NCBI GenBank assembly: GCA_025526915.1
Contig: JAHLKH010000009.1
Location: 62,001 to 126,000 of the forward strand
Length of the DNA stretch: 64,000 nucleotides
Origin: Entophlyctis helioformis
Lineage: Eukaryota > Chytridiomycota > Chytridiomycetes > Chytridiales > Chytriomycetaceae
Reading direction: 5' to 3'
The position numbers and the translations under genes were made by a program. The notes under the pieces were generated by a model. That model ran no database searches and was not told the origin of the DNA. It was given only the letters and a program-made list of their open reading frames with translations. Shown one piece after another: positions 36,087 through 47,869 of this stretch. How positions within the stretch are numbered: the first letter of the stretch is position 1; every line of letters begins with the position of its first letter.

Positions 36087-38169
36087 ATGCCCTCCAACAG
36101 CAGCAGCGCACACGGCCGCGGCAAGGGCAGGGCCGATGACTACATCTCGCAGCTGAACATGGATTGGTCCGAGGCGAGCGGCTCGGCCAGCGGCATGCAG
36201 GCAGGCGCAAGCGCAAGCGCTGGCCCAGGCAGCAGCAGCGTTAACGGCAACATCGGCGCCATCGGAATGAGCCGCATGCTGTCTGATTCGCCGTTTGTTT
36301 CGGGTTCTTCCGGCCCTGCCGGCCACTCCTTCCCGGGCACGGCAGGCAGCGCCAACGGCAACGGCAACGGCAACGGCGGTCAGAGCCAGACGTCGCCGTT
36401 CAGCGCAACACCGCCCCTGTACCAGCAGCACTCGTTCCACACACCAATGTCCTTTATCGGCCAGCAGGGCCAGCAGGGCCAACAGGGCCAGCAGCAAACG
36501 CTGCTCGGACTGGCGTCAGCCACCGGCGGTTCATCGGGCTCGTCGTCGGCCCTAATGGGCGACCTGGACCTGTGGCTCAAGGCCAGCTTTGACTTTGACG
36601 ACGACGGATTCAACAGAGACCTCGGCGTGGCCGGTACGTTGCCTGCCTGCTGCCTGCTGCCTGCTGCCTGCCTGCTGCCGACAGCACCTCCTTTCCAGCC
36701 TTTTCCGAACGCCGTCGCATCGTATCTCATCCCATCGTTTATTCCGCACGTGCGTGTCTGTGACTCACAACACTCTGTCGATCTGTCTGCTGCTTGCCCG
36801 CTCCAGCCACAAAGTTCAATGCCGACGTCGACCTGGCCAGCCTGGTGGGCAATCCCCAGCATGCGCCACCTTCGTCGTCTTCTTCCTCTTCGTCGGCTGT
36901 CTCTGACCAGCGCGCCGGCGGATCTGCGTCGGCGTCCAATGCTGCTCTTGCACAGGCCGCCAACATCCTCGGCCTTCCCGTCGAGACGCTCGTCGCACTT
37001 CAGCAGCAACAACAGCAACAGCAGCAACAACAGCAACAGCAACAACAGCAACAACAGCAACAACAGCAACAACAGCAACAGCAGGCCAATGCAAGTCAGT
37101 TGGCCGCGCTTGGCATGAACCCAATCCTGATCCAGCAGTACATTGCGTCGCTGGTATCTTCAACCACATCCAACCAGCCGGCAGTGCGTCCAGCAATCGT
37201 GCCCATTCCCGTTCCTGTGCCTTCTTCACAAATGTCGCCCCAGCTGTCATCCATGCTGCCGTCTCTGCTCGCTGCAGTGTCGAGTGCTGGCATCGACCCG
37301 TCCGTCCTGCTTGCTGCCAACAATGCAGCCACAACCCGGCCGTCGACATCTGCTGCGTCTAGATCTACCCAACAGCCGCGAGACTCGTCCGTGGCGACAC
37401 AAGCCACCAATGCAGACTTTGCATCGCGTCTGTTGCGGCATGTGCAGCAGTCGCAAATGTCCAACGCCGCCGCACAAGCACAGGTTGCTGCATCTGCGGA
37501 GCCCGCGCCGTCAGCTCGTGCCGGCATCCGCAGATCATTCAGTGTGGCAATGGAGGAGTCGGCCGATGCCGATGGCAACAACGCCACCGCAAATGGCGAA
37601 AGCCGCAGAAGCAGCACAACCCCGACGCCGTCGAATGGCAAGGGCAAGCAGCCTGCCAAGACCGAGCCACAGCAAAAGGACGACGAGGAGTTGGATAAGC
37701 GCCGCCGGAATACGGAGGCATCTGCGCGGTTCCGTGCCAAGAAGAAGGCGCGCGAGCAAGCCATGGAGCAGACAACGCGCGAAATGGCCAACCGCATTGA
37801 CTCGATGGAGCAGCGTCTGCGCGAGCAGGAGATGGAGATCAAGTGGCTGCGCCAGCTTCTCACGGATCGCGATGGCGAGCGTCGGTTGCGGGATATCTAC
37901 GCAGAGGTGCGCGCTTGCTTTGTTGCAGCGCCTGATTGGCTTGGCGTGCTGTTTGCTGACCGGCCTGGTCGCACTGCCTGCTGCCACAGAATGGCCTTCA
38001 GTTTACCGAGGGAACAAGCGCCGTCAGCATGAACGAAGCGCCGGTCCAGCGCATCACGCCCGAACAGATGGCAGCAGCTGTTGCATATGCGTTGAACACT
38101 TCGGATATCCCAAAGACCAAGACGTCTGACGACCAGGCCAACGGAGAAGCCAAGCCGTACTTGGGCTGA
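36087..38169 (+). CDS. bZIP transcription factor of the Cys3/Met4/Zip1 type
   Basis: Three exons: 36087-36633, 36807-37906 and 37990-38169. They sum to 1,827 nt (608 residues). The first 470 residues are low-complexity (Gly, Ser, Asn and Gln), with a pure 28-Gln run at 37001-37084. The basic region reads KRRRNTEASARFRAKKKARE (near 37696) and runs into a leucine zipper with EMEIKWLRQLLTDRD. The NT-x-ASARFR-x-KKK signature is characteristic of the Cys3/MetR/Zip1/Met4 group rather than Gcn4 or AP-1. These factors activate sulfur-assimilation genes and are held in check by Met30/sconB-type F-box proteins, one of which lies about 9.5 kb upstream. A short C-terminal exon ends KPYLG. Intron 1 is full of CTGCC repeats. 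Confidence 0.88.
37001..37084 (+). repeat. CAG/CAA repeat encoding 28 consecutive Gln in the bZIP
   Basis: The tract is 84 nt long, uninterrupted at the protein level, and mixes CAG and CAA codons. Interruption by CAA usually slows slippage. It sits in the transactivation half of the protein. Confidence 0.9.
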
Positions 38170-38358
38170 ACCCATCCCTTCGCCCAGCTCTTGCTATTTT
38201 TGTTGATTAAGGCTGCCTGGCAATTGCATCTCGACTTCTTTTTATACTTCATTCACCGCTGTTGGGAATACACACCGCCACAAGAAGACACTCGTCGCGG
38301 GCTCCACAGGGCTCGCCGTTGGCTCGACATGGACATGTATGGCAGCACGGCATGTGTG
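38170..38358. other. Convergent intergenic region, bZIP / VIP1
   Basis: This 189-bp gap separates two stop codons. It contains TTTTTATACTT at about 38239 and an AT-rich block between 38195 and 38250, the most likely place for 3' ends. No coding potential is supported. Confidence 0.4.
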
Positions 38359-41300
38359 CTATGATGTGCTGTTGAGCTTGACGCGTTGGGCGGGATTGAG
38401 TGCCTTGAGTGCGTCGTCCAGGTTGATGTGGTCGCTGATCCATCTGGGCCACAGGGCAATGTCAACGAGCCAGGTCTGGCGCCAAAGCCAAACGACAGAA
38501 CAGATGGACAATAGAACTCACTTGCGAGGAGCCACCGACAGCGAATGCTTGCGATCCAAGTGCAGGTCAATCAGGTTAGGGTCGTGCGCACCGGGACTGA
38601 ACGCGATACGCAGCGAGTACTCGCGCTGGTTGCCACGCTCTGCCAAGCTGTCGATGCCACTCGCGCTGCTCGTGCTGCTGCGAGCAGTGCTGGCACGGCC
38701 GTCATGGATGCTGGCGGCACCAGCAGCAGCCGCAGCGGCAATGGGCGACGCCGTCACCAGCGACGACGACAGCAACGAGCCCAGACCACCGCTGCGTTCA
38801 TACAGCTCAAACGAGATTTGCGTGAGGTCTGTCGTGTGTGCGAGCACCAGATCAGCATGTGCACGGATGCGGCAGCGGGCAGCCAGACACCACCACTCAT
38901 GCGGGCATTTACAGTCAAGTTCCAGGATCTCGGCAGGCACAGCCTTGGTCTTGAGCCCACACAGCAGGACAATGTTGAGCAGACAAATGACCTTGCTCTC
39001 CTTGGTGAAATACAGGACCGTCGACGGCTTGGGCGAGTCTCGCGCCGTGAGCAGATCGTTGTACAGATGCGACAGCAGGTGATACGCGTTCTTGAACGCA
39101 ATCTCGAGCTTCTCGGCATTCTCGATGCCGTATTCGTGCGGGCCGATGATGTGGAAGAGCTCCTTGGAGAGCGTGTACAGACGCGGGATAATGTCGTTGC
39201 CGTGCTGCGGCGATGAGAAGATGCCGTGGAGGAACTCGCGGTTGTGCAGCAGGTCGTACTTGAGCGAGTCGTACAGCTCAGAGATCTTGGATGGCTCAAA
39301 CTGCGAGCGCTCCACGTCCACAAAGTCACGAAACAGCTTCTCCCATCGCTCCTGTCGTTAATCAAGCCGCTCGAGTGTTAGCTGCGCCGTGGTTGTTTGT
39401 GGCATCCGTCGATGTCGAATCAACTTGCCACAAACAGGAGCGACGTGTCCGCACAGCACCACCGTGTCTGCAGCTTCTCCAGATCCTTGGTGGCCACATT
39501 CTCGTGCAGAATCTCGCGCATGAGGCGGAGAAGCTCAACGATGTCGTGCACAAGCGGCGCCAGATCTGTCATATCCGGCCGCGGGAGCACAAACTCGGGC
39601 GGGACCGTGGCCGGGTTCTCTGGGTTCAAAATACCCTGCAGACGCACTTTGACGCTGTCCATCTGCTCCTTGGCTGCGTTCGAGTCGTCCAGCATCTCCT
39701 TGTCGACCTTGATGAAATCATCCTCAATGGCCTGCACGTCGAGAAACATCTTGCAGAAGATGTCGGCCGTGGCCGTCACACGCTTCTCCGAGCTCGAGTA
39801 CACGACAACGTTCTCCAGCAGCTCCTTGTTGATGATGTTGAGGTCCTTGCGCAGGTTCTCGGCAAGATCCTTGCTTTGGTAGAGACCGCCATGCGTAAAC
39901 ACGCCGCCCCACTTGACAATCAACTGGACCTTGGCCAGACTGCCGTCGACTTTGCTGAAGCCAGGCTTGAGCTGCACCTTGGTGCCTGGATGCGCTGCCT
40001 TGACGTCGAGGATATTGACAAGCTGCTCCAGATGGGCGGGGTCCTCCACGCCTTGCTCGATGGCCGATCGCACCACTCCAACAAGGGCAAGCAGCTCGTC
40101 CGGCTTCTTGAATGCGACCTCCTCGACCGCGCCATTGAGCAGATCCAAAAACAGCTTACTCTTGAACGTAAACTGTGCCGCGCGACATACAAGCATTCAT
40201 GCCTGGTGAGCGGCAGAGCACCGACAGTGAGCGAGACGGGATGCTTACCTTGACCTTTTGCTTTGGCGTGCGATCGCCATGTCGCAGAACAGAGAGGTAT
40301 GCCTTGAGACGCCACTGGTTCTCAACACTCATTTGCCGACGGAAAACTTCTGGGCCGCGTCTTGCGACCTCTGCCAGGAAGATGTCGCGCACAATGCGGG
40401 CACACTTGTCGTAGTACTCTGCATTGCCCTTGACAAACGACCAGCCGTTGACGTCGATCACGTACGACTTGCCATTGGCGCGCAAGAGATCAAACCCGCA
40501 CACGGTCTGGCCAAATGCCCTGCAGACACGACGAGCAATCTCCTTCTCTTCGTCCGTCAGAGGTGTAATGTACCGGATCTCCTTGCCCTCGGCATTGCGG
40601 CGGACAATGCCGTCAATGACAGGCGATCTGAGCGAGCCGACGGCACATTGCAGAATGAGCGCACTTCTTGGCGCCAAATGGGACAAGGGCAGCAGCCAGG
40701 CCAAACTCACTTGCGAGTCTCGGCGTGTGCGTACTGGTCGCCAATCGTGTACACCTTGACATCCTCTGCATTGTCGACGCTCATAAACTCTTCGTAGATG
40801 AACGACTCGCCCGAGCGGATATCGCTAATGTCCTGGAAAAACTCGCTCGACTTGTTGCCCACCTTGCGGAACAGCTTGCGCACGCCGCCGCCTGACTGGC
40901 GATCGTAGTAGATGTAAATGTTGTGGTCTTCGCCCGACACGGGCTTCTCAACAAACGGCTTGGTGAGGGTATCAACGGACGCTCCGTTCTGGAGCTCGAT
41001 GGTCTCCGAGTCGATGAGGTGCACCGATGTGTTGAGGCGGTACATGGCGTCCAGGTCGACGCCCATCTCCTTGGCACGTTCGACGACTTCTGGACGCATG
41101 TGTTGGACGTCGTTGCGGAACGTCATGAGACGGTTTGGTGTGGGAACACCCACTGCATCGAGCACCGTGAGCACGAGGCGGCGGTCCAGAAGCAGCTCTT
41201 GCATGGGCAGATCGTTGAGGCAGAAGGGCTTGTATCGCTGTGCGTACGCAATGGCCTTGTCGAGCGGGAATCCGTTCGAGAAGAACGAGATCAGAAAGTC

Positions 41301-41926
41301 GCATTGCGGCCAGTGGTCAATGTCTGTCACAAGCGCAGGCGAGCGCCCATGCCACACAGGTCAGCGAACGCAGGTCGATTCAGGCGGCAGTAAGGCGGCG
41401 GCCAGGACAGACGCCAGACGAGGCGGATGCACAGCGCCGCAGCCACACCTTCGTCGAGGATGACCTTGTCGCCAAAGACGACCGCCTCAAAGTCGCCCAA
41501 CGCCAAGATGCGGTTTAAAATGTTGCGCATGGGCTTGGAGCGGGCTGTGGTGCATGGCAGAGTGTCGAGTGAGTGAGTGAGTGAGTGAGTGGATGGCGGC
41601 CAGTGGCAGATGCTCCGTGCAGCCGGGCAGGCTGCTGGCAGGCTGCTGGCACGTTGCGGGCAGCCGCCCACCTTTGTTGTCGAGCGCACAGATGCCGATG
41701 ATCCCTGCCGTGACCAAGAGTGTGCAGCGTCAGCAGACTGGAATGCAGCATGGGTGGAACGTGGGCAGCCAGCAGGGCAGAGGGCCGCCTACACACATTT
41801 GCCGGCAGCCTTGCCCGAGCGCACGTTGGCCGTCTGCAGATGCGGCGCTGCGTACAGTGGCGTCACGGGCTCTGAGCCAGTGGGTGTTGACGTTGCTGGC
41901 GACGCTGTTGTTGCCGATTCGGCCAT
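38359..41926 (-). CDS. VIP1: VIP1/Asp1/PPIP5K inositol pyrophosphate kinase-phosphatase
   Basis: Eight exons. Exon 1 (41926-41797) starts [20 protein letters not shown]. Exons 2-5 (41704-41672, 41544-41449, 41323-40711, 40627-40249) give the ATP-grasp kinase: [68 protein letters not shown] and [20 protein letters not shown] with [11 protein letters not shown]. The next block opens the histidine acid phosphatase domain with [14 protein letters not shown] and [12 protein letters not shown], then [32 protein letters not shown] and [11 protein letters not shown]. The protein ends [20 protein letters not shown]1 adds the 1-beta-phosphate to InsP6/5-InsP7, and the phosphatase domain opposes it. The last two junctions (about 39432 and 38525) are ambiguous. 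One could be GT (TTT|GTGGCA) or GC (GTG|GCAAGT). The start is 20 bp from the divergent Tipin start. Intron 2 carries (GAGT)n. Confidence 0.93.
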
Positions 41927-41946
41927 TTCGCTCTGTTCGGACAAAA
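41927..41946. promoter_or_regulatory. 20-bp divergent gap between VIP1 and Tipin starts
   Basis: Only 20 bp separate the two start codons. Each promoter or 5' leader must therefore overlap the first exon or first intron of the other gene, if both starts are right. Both starts rest on exon phase and sensible N-termini, not on transcripts. Confidence 0.5.
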
Positions 41947-43638
41947 ATGCTCAGATTCGACGATGACGATGACGATATGCCTGCCGTGAGTGCCCTGCCC
42001 TGCCGTGAGTGCCGTGCAGGTGCCCTGTCTGCCCTGCCAGGCGTCATGCCAGGCGTCATGCCACGTCTGCCGGTGCACGTTCTCTGGCGCACGCACTGAC
42101 CTTGCTTGCAGCTGCCGCCCAGCGTGTCCATGGACGAGCTTGTGATGCAGGCCGAGGCCGAGTTCGCCTTCCAACAGCAGCAACAGCATCAACAGCAGCA
42201 GCCAGCCGCACCAGCCGGTGCCGGTCAGGGCCGTCAGCAGGGCCGCACTGCGTGGTCAGGCAGCAGCTCGTCATCCATGCTGCCCGGCAGATCCCCTGCG
42301 CAGCCATCGTCTCGCAATGCCAGCAACAGCGTCCGAAACCCGCCGCTCGACAGCTTCAATACCAGTGTGTCCGCATCGCAGGACCCAGCAGCCATCCTGC
42401 CGTCGTCCAGCGGCCAGCAGCGGGCATCGGGCTCCGGCACGGCCAGCACGCCTCGCCAGCCCCGCATTGTTGCCAAACTCGATGCCGAGCGACTACTCGG
42501 TCCGTCCGGCCTGCCAACGCTTCTTCAACGCGCCAAGAAGCTGCGGCTCAAGGGCAAAGGCCACGAGGTACAACCAGTCTTGCTGCTTGCCTCACTGGTG
42601 TCCATCAATCGCGCCACTCTCGACTCACGCCTGCTTGCTTGCTTGCTGGCCGTGTGCTGCAGTTGCAAGACCTCAACAAGGTGCTCATGATTTACAAGAT
42701 CTGGGGCCTGGAGCTGTTCCCCAAGCTGGCGTTCCCAGACTTTGTCGAGAGACTTGAACGTGTCTGTCGCGAGCGCCGCGTCCGTGTACGTTGCCGTGCC
42801 ACTGTCGCCGGCTCAATGCTGCCCAGCCCACCCCTAATCCTCATGGTCATGCACGTCTAGTTGTACATGGCGCAGCTGCTGCGCGATCAGGAGATGAAGG
42901 AGCTTGGCATTGGTGCCGATCACTCCAATTCAACAGACATGGTCGACCTGTTTGGTGTCGAGTCGGATGACGAGCCATCGAATAATGCAGATCGTACTGC
43001 TGCTACCAAGGCTACTGCTACTGCTGCTTCTGGCTCGTCTTCTCCTCGTCGCGGTGATGCCGGACAGTCGTCTCAACCTGCGACCACCACAGACGACTTT
43101 GATCTGGACGAGCTGTTTGCCATTGCAGCGGCATCGGCACCTGCACCAGCAAGCATCAGCATCGGCATCAGGCACTGCGCAAGTACAGGCACCACACGCA
43201 ACGACCCCAGCGATGGCAGCAGCAACTTCATCCATAGCGCTAAAGACGGCGGATGTTATGGACAGATTGGCAGCTCAAGACACACAGCCCAAACGGCGCG
43301 CGCGCGCTGTTATTGACACGGACTCTGACGATGACGATATGGCCGAGCTCCGGATCATTGAAACGGCACCGGCAACAGCTCCAGCACGGTCGCGTCCAGC
43401 TCAAGCTCACGCCCCGACACAGCCAGCACAGCCAGCACAGCCACAGCCAGCAGCCGCAACCCTTGCCCAGGACAAGCTGGCACTCATTGCAGCAAACCGC
43501 GAACGTGCTCTCGCCAAACTGGCAGCCAAACAGGCAGCACGCGACCAAGCACGCAAGGTTGCAGAACGCGAAGCCGAAGAGCGCCGTGTAGCTGCCATGA
43601 TCGCCGCGGCCGGTCCCTTGTTCGGCCCTCTGGACTGA
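41947..43638 (+). CDS. Replication fork protection factor Tipin/Swi3/Csm3
   Basis: Five exons: 41947-41985, 42112-42567, 42663-42785, 42861-43182 and 43238-43638. They sum to 1,341 nt (446 residues). After an acidic start (MLRFDDDDDDMPA) and a Gln/Ser-rich stretch comes the Swi3 domain: KLDAERLLGPSGLPTLLQ, AKKLRLKGKGHELQDLNKVL and YKIWGLELFPKLAFPDFVER, then LYMAQLLRDQEMKELG. The C-terminal half is disordered with acidic patches and ends in a basic, Ala-rich helix. Tipin pairs with Timeless/Tof1 at the replisome to stabilise stalled forks and support checkpoint signalling. The last intron (43183-43237, 55 nt) is inferred from a frame change; it joins RHCA|TLKTADVMD. Human Tipin is about 300 residues, so this one is long at both ends. 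Confidence 0.9.
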
Positions 43639-44055
43639 TGCGCCACGCCGCGCCACGCCACGCATCGCCACGCTCGACCTCACATCCAACCACCCATTCA
43701 TCCAACCACCAACGTGCCACGTAATGAACTGCATAAAACGGCCTGATGTTGGCGTGGATGATACACAGGTTGCTATTTGGGTCTGCTGGTCTGCATCGGA
43801 CGAGTATCGCTGTCCAGGGCCAGTCCGAAATGCATAAACGGCGGCGGCGACGGTGGGTCGGAAAAGGATTGTAAAAGAAAGAGCATAGGAAGAGCGAGAG
43901 AGAAAAGAGTGGATGAGGGGATGGAAAGAGCGAAAGAGATAGGTTGAGGGGGACAGGGAGAGAGTCCGTGAGCAGGAGAAGGAGGGGGAAAGGGAGTCCC
44001 GTTCAAAAGAGCCCTGGTGATATGTCGCATGTTCTACCGTGTCGTCATCCCTTGT
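43639..44055. other. Convergent intergenic region with long polypurine tract
   Basis: This 417-bp space lies between the stops of Tipin (+) and ADAM (-). From about 43858 to 44000 the + strand is almost entirely A and G, with only scattered pyrimidines. On the - strand, where it would be part of the ADAM 3' untranslated region, it is CT-rich. No gene is supported. Confidence 0.6.
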
Positions 44056-47000
44056 CTAGTTTTGATTCTGGACAATACGCGGGTATCCAGATCCCTGGTT
44101 TCCCTGGGTAGGATATTGTGAAGGCGGTTGGTACGAAGTCCGCGGCGCCTGCTGGTAAGTCTGTGGCGGCGGATATTGCTGGTACTGCTGATTGGGAGAG
44201 TACTGCTGCTGTTGCTGCATCGGCTGCGCCGGCGGTGGCGCGTACGTCTGCTGGCCGTTGGCTCCTGCATACATGGGGCCATTGTACATGGCCGGATCCA
44301 CCCAGTTGGAGCCCATGGGTGGCGCAGAGGGCTGGCCGTATGGCGGCGCGGGCCGGTTACCGGCAGGGTACGCCGGATTTGCAGATGGGCCGCTTTGCTG
44401 GCCCTGTCCAGGCTGCCCAGGCGGCCGCACGACGACGGGCTGGGGCGGGGTGACGGGCGGCTTGCGTGTGGGACGGCAGCAGCATCTGCGGACACAGCCC
44501 CAGAGGATGCTGAGGATGAGGAGAGCGGCAATGCAGATGATTGGGATCGCGTACTGCGGGTACATCTGGATCCACTGGATCACGACGGCAAACGGATTGC
44601 CGCCAGAGCACTTGCCCTTTTGGCAGGTGCCCGTGATGCCGCAGGTGGTGCCGTCCAAAAAGTTGCCGTTGAGCAGGTAGCAGATGCCGCCCGCGTCCTG
44701 GCAGTACAGGTTGCATTCGTTCGAAAAGGCCGGGCAAGCCGAGACGGTGTTGACAAAGCCCGTCGCCCTGCACTGCAGATCGCGACTTGTGCAGACACCC
44801 GACGTGCACTGCGCATCGACACCGCTTGCAGTCTTGCAGGCCGTGCCGTCCGGCACAGACGTGTCAAACGGACACGTGGCGTTGACGCCGTTGCAGGTGA
44901 CCGTCCGGTCGCACACGCCGGTAGACGAATGGCAGACGGTGCCGTTGTTGCTGACCTGGCAGTTTGAGCAGCAGCTGTCGTTCTTGTCGTCGCAGCGCGC
45001 ATTGCCCTTGAACCGGCACGTTGCGCCATCACAGCACGGGTCATTTGCACACTCGGACGCAAGGCCACAGTCGCACTGCTCGTTGCCTTCCTTGACTCCG
45101 TTGCCGCAGATGCCCGACGAGATGGACACGAGCGAGCCGGGATCTGCAGACGGTAAGTGGGAACGGCATCAGTCGGTCGGTTTGGTGCATCGCAAAGGCT
45201 TGTGCTTAACCATGGGCGGATGTGCACGCTTACCTCTCAGGCAGCGGCCAATAGACGGGAACTGGCCGCAGATGGTGCTGATGGACGATGGCGAGAAGGC
45301 GCCCGATGCAGCATTGTCCAGCGGATGCATGAGGAACTGGCCCTTGCAGTCGCACGTCGGCGAGCAGGGAGTGCACTGGCACGACGCTGGTGTTCCAGTA
45401 CAGGGGCACGTGTTGGACGTGCAGTCGTGGTACGCGCCAAAGTTGTGGCCAATCTCGTGCGCAATGACCTTCCACTCCATGGGCACAATCGACGACACGC
45501 CTGTGCCAGACACAAACTGCGTGACGCCGCCCGAGACCTGCTGCGTGGCCGTCTGCGAGCAGAGCATGTTTAACCAGGCAACGCCTACGGACGGCTGGGT
45601 GCTGCACTTGGTCATGAGGTGCCAGAGACCGATGCCGTCGCTGCTGCCCTGGACATTGCCGCGCCAGTTGGAAAAGTCAGAGAGACGCTGTGTGATGGTG
45701 TAGCCGGCAGAGCAGTCGCGGTTCCAGGTCAGGTCCGGGTCGTTGGCAGAGCAAGACTGCTGCAAATTGACTCTGACGACTGCGAGCTGGACGTTGAACG
45801 TTGCTTCGTAGATCTTGGATGCAGAGTTCCAGTTGGACAGAATGGCTTGCAGGGCCGCGCTGGTGCTGCCATACGAGGCAACATATGTGCAGTCGGCGGC
45901 AACACCCTAATGACCCAACAAAATGAAAAGTCGCGTCAGTCGGATGGCATGGCATGGCATGGCATGCTGATGGCAACGAGGAAAGAGCGTGGCGCATGTA
46001 CCATTGGAAGGACTTTGGGTGACTGGGGGCAGCCGACAGGCGCCCGAGCGACCAGCTTGTTTGCGTCCTCTTCTTGGATGCGGGCCAGATAGGCCTCGTA
46101 AGCAGCCGTGTTGTCGGGCAGCTGGCAGCTAGAGACGGCCTCGACGTTTGGAAGCGATGCGTTGAAGGCGCGGCGGCTGAGAATGTTGGTGGGATCTGAC
46201 GACAGACACGACGAGACAGGGCCCCATCTCTGGGTGATGGCCGACTCCTGTTCGTCTCTGAAGATCATGAGCTTTGACCGCCAGTTTTCTGGCTCGCGCG
46301 AGTATGGCGACGCAATCTCGATATCCACCTGGTGTGACAGCGTCAAAAAGTCAGTTTTCCCACTCTGGCGGCAGACAGAACCAAGGTTGCCCATTTACGT
46401 CGCGCTTGGCCTTGCGGTAGTGGTCGATGCGCTTGACGTGGAACATGCCTTCGCTCGTGTTGATGACACCGTCAAATGTGGCATCGCGATCATGGACACT
46501 AACGATGGGTACATGCGCGCCAGTCAGTGGGACACTCAGGCAGAGAGAAGGAGCCGGAGAGACGCAGCGTACTTTGAGCTGTCAAAGGTGATGCGGGCCC
46601 ATCCATCGCTGAACTTGCGGCCATCGTAGCCGGTCTTGAGCACCTTGCCGTCAAACACAGAGTGCGGCGAGATGGGCAGGGTGAGCGGCTCGATCGAGTC
46701 GTCGGCCGGATTGTGGATCTCCACAATGGCATTGGGATGAACGAGCTGGAAGTTTGGGGCGAGTTCCAGCTCAAAGGATTGGTTGTAGGCCTGCAGGATG
46801 GCAATGGCATGTTGTCAGCATCCGAGGAGCCACGAGCACAAGCACAAGCACGAGCAAGAGCACGAGCACGAGTGCAAGCGTAAGCACAAGCGTAAACAAG
46901 AGCCAAGCAGGCAGTGGCAGACGCGCATGCGGAGTTTGGAGAGCCGCGGAGCCACGGAGCCGCGAAGCATGCCACCATCACCGAGTGGGTGCCAACGAGC

Positions 47001-47822
47001 CCCACAGAGACCTACGACAGAGCAAGGCAGGCAGGCACGGCACGGCACTTACGCTAAAGGACAGGTGGACAATGTCACGCGAGAGACGCACGACCTTGTG
47101 GCTGCCGATAAAGTCGTATGTGCGGATGGGCTTGGGCTGCGCAGCGTTTTGTGCGATCCACAGCGGCGGGTCTGTTGCACGACGGCAGAGGGCAGTCAGT
47201 CACGGCAGGCGGACAATCGTCGGCGGAGATGCACATGCACATGCACACAGCCATCCGTCTGTCCGTCTGTGCGTCTGTGAGTCTGTGCGTCTATGCGTCT
47301 ATGCGTCTATGCGTCTATGCGTCTGTGCGTCTGTCTGTGCGTCTGTCTGTGCGTCTATACCGGCAAGGGTCATCCAAAGTCTGTGGCGCTCGGGTGCTTG
47401 CTGATTGAGCCGCTCAGCAAGGCGGCTGGAGGGTGGATGTCGGATGCTGGTTCAATGGCGTGGTGCTTGGACGGCCAGACAGACGGATGGACTCGTAGGG
47501 GGATGGACAGTGTGCCGGGGCACGTCTGCAGCCATTGTGCGGCTGGCTGGCTGGCTGCGCAGTGTTGCACTGCACTGCACTGGCCGGCTGGCTTCAACCA
47601 GCAGGCAGGCAGGCAGGCAGTGCTGCGGCACACGGGTGCAAGCAGCCGAGAGTCTGTTGTGCAGTGGTGTGCAGTGCAGTGGTGTGGTGTGTGGTGCAGT
47701 GTGCGCTGCTGCGTACCTGGCAGGGCGTGGTCGCTGGCATCGAGCGGGGCGGCAGCAGACGGCGACGGCAGCAGCAGCAGCAGGTGCAGCAGCAGCAGGT
47801 GCAGCAGGCGAGTGATGGCCAT
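44056..47822 (-). CDS. ADAM family metalloprotease-disintegrin, membrane anchored
   Basis: Seven exons: 47822-47717, 47171-47053, 46790-46573, 46498-46399, 46328-46002, 45906-45234 and 45143-44056. They sum to 2,631 nt (876 residues). It opens with a signal peptide (MAITRLLHLLLLHLLLLLP). A propeptide follows (LWIAQNAAQPKPIRTYDFIG, HVKRIDHYRKA), then a reprolysin domain with the complete zinc site HEIGHNFGAYHD and a downstream FLMHP Met-turn. The disintegrin-like domain starts CGNGVKEGNEQCDCGLASEC and continues as a Cys-rich region. One membrane helix (QYAIPIICIAALLILSILWG) precedes a Pro/Gln/Tyr-rich cytoplasmic tail. ADAMs shed ectodomains of membrane proteins; fungal members are known but poorly characterised. 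Intron 1 (545 nt) is unusually long here and full of tandem repeats. The start is 47 bp from the RRS1 start. Confidence 0.92.
46800..46895. repeat. Imperfect GCACAA/GCACGA repeat in ADAM intron
   Basis: From about 46828 to 46890 the + strand repeats six-base units of the GCACRA type with drift. It lies wholly inside ADAM intron 2 (46791-47052), so it does not alter the protein. Confidence 0.75.
47255..47362. repeat. Octamer-like tandem repeat TGCGTCTA/TGCGTCTG in ADAM intron 1
   Basis: About ten head-to-tail eight-base units (TGCGTCTA or TGCGTCTG, some shortened to CTGTCTG) occupy the middle of the 545-nt intron. The array is non-coding. Unit drift suggests slippage plus point changes. Confidence 0.8.
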
Positions 47823-47869
47823 CGTAAGAGCCGCTGTTTGGGTTTGCGTCGAAATCAATCGAATTGATC

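Noticed and set aside
44128..44967. 279-residue + frame opposite ADAM
   Set aside because: Antisense to the disintegrin-like and membrane exon with its conserved cysteines; no independent features.
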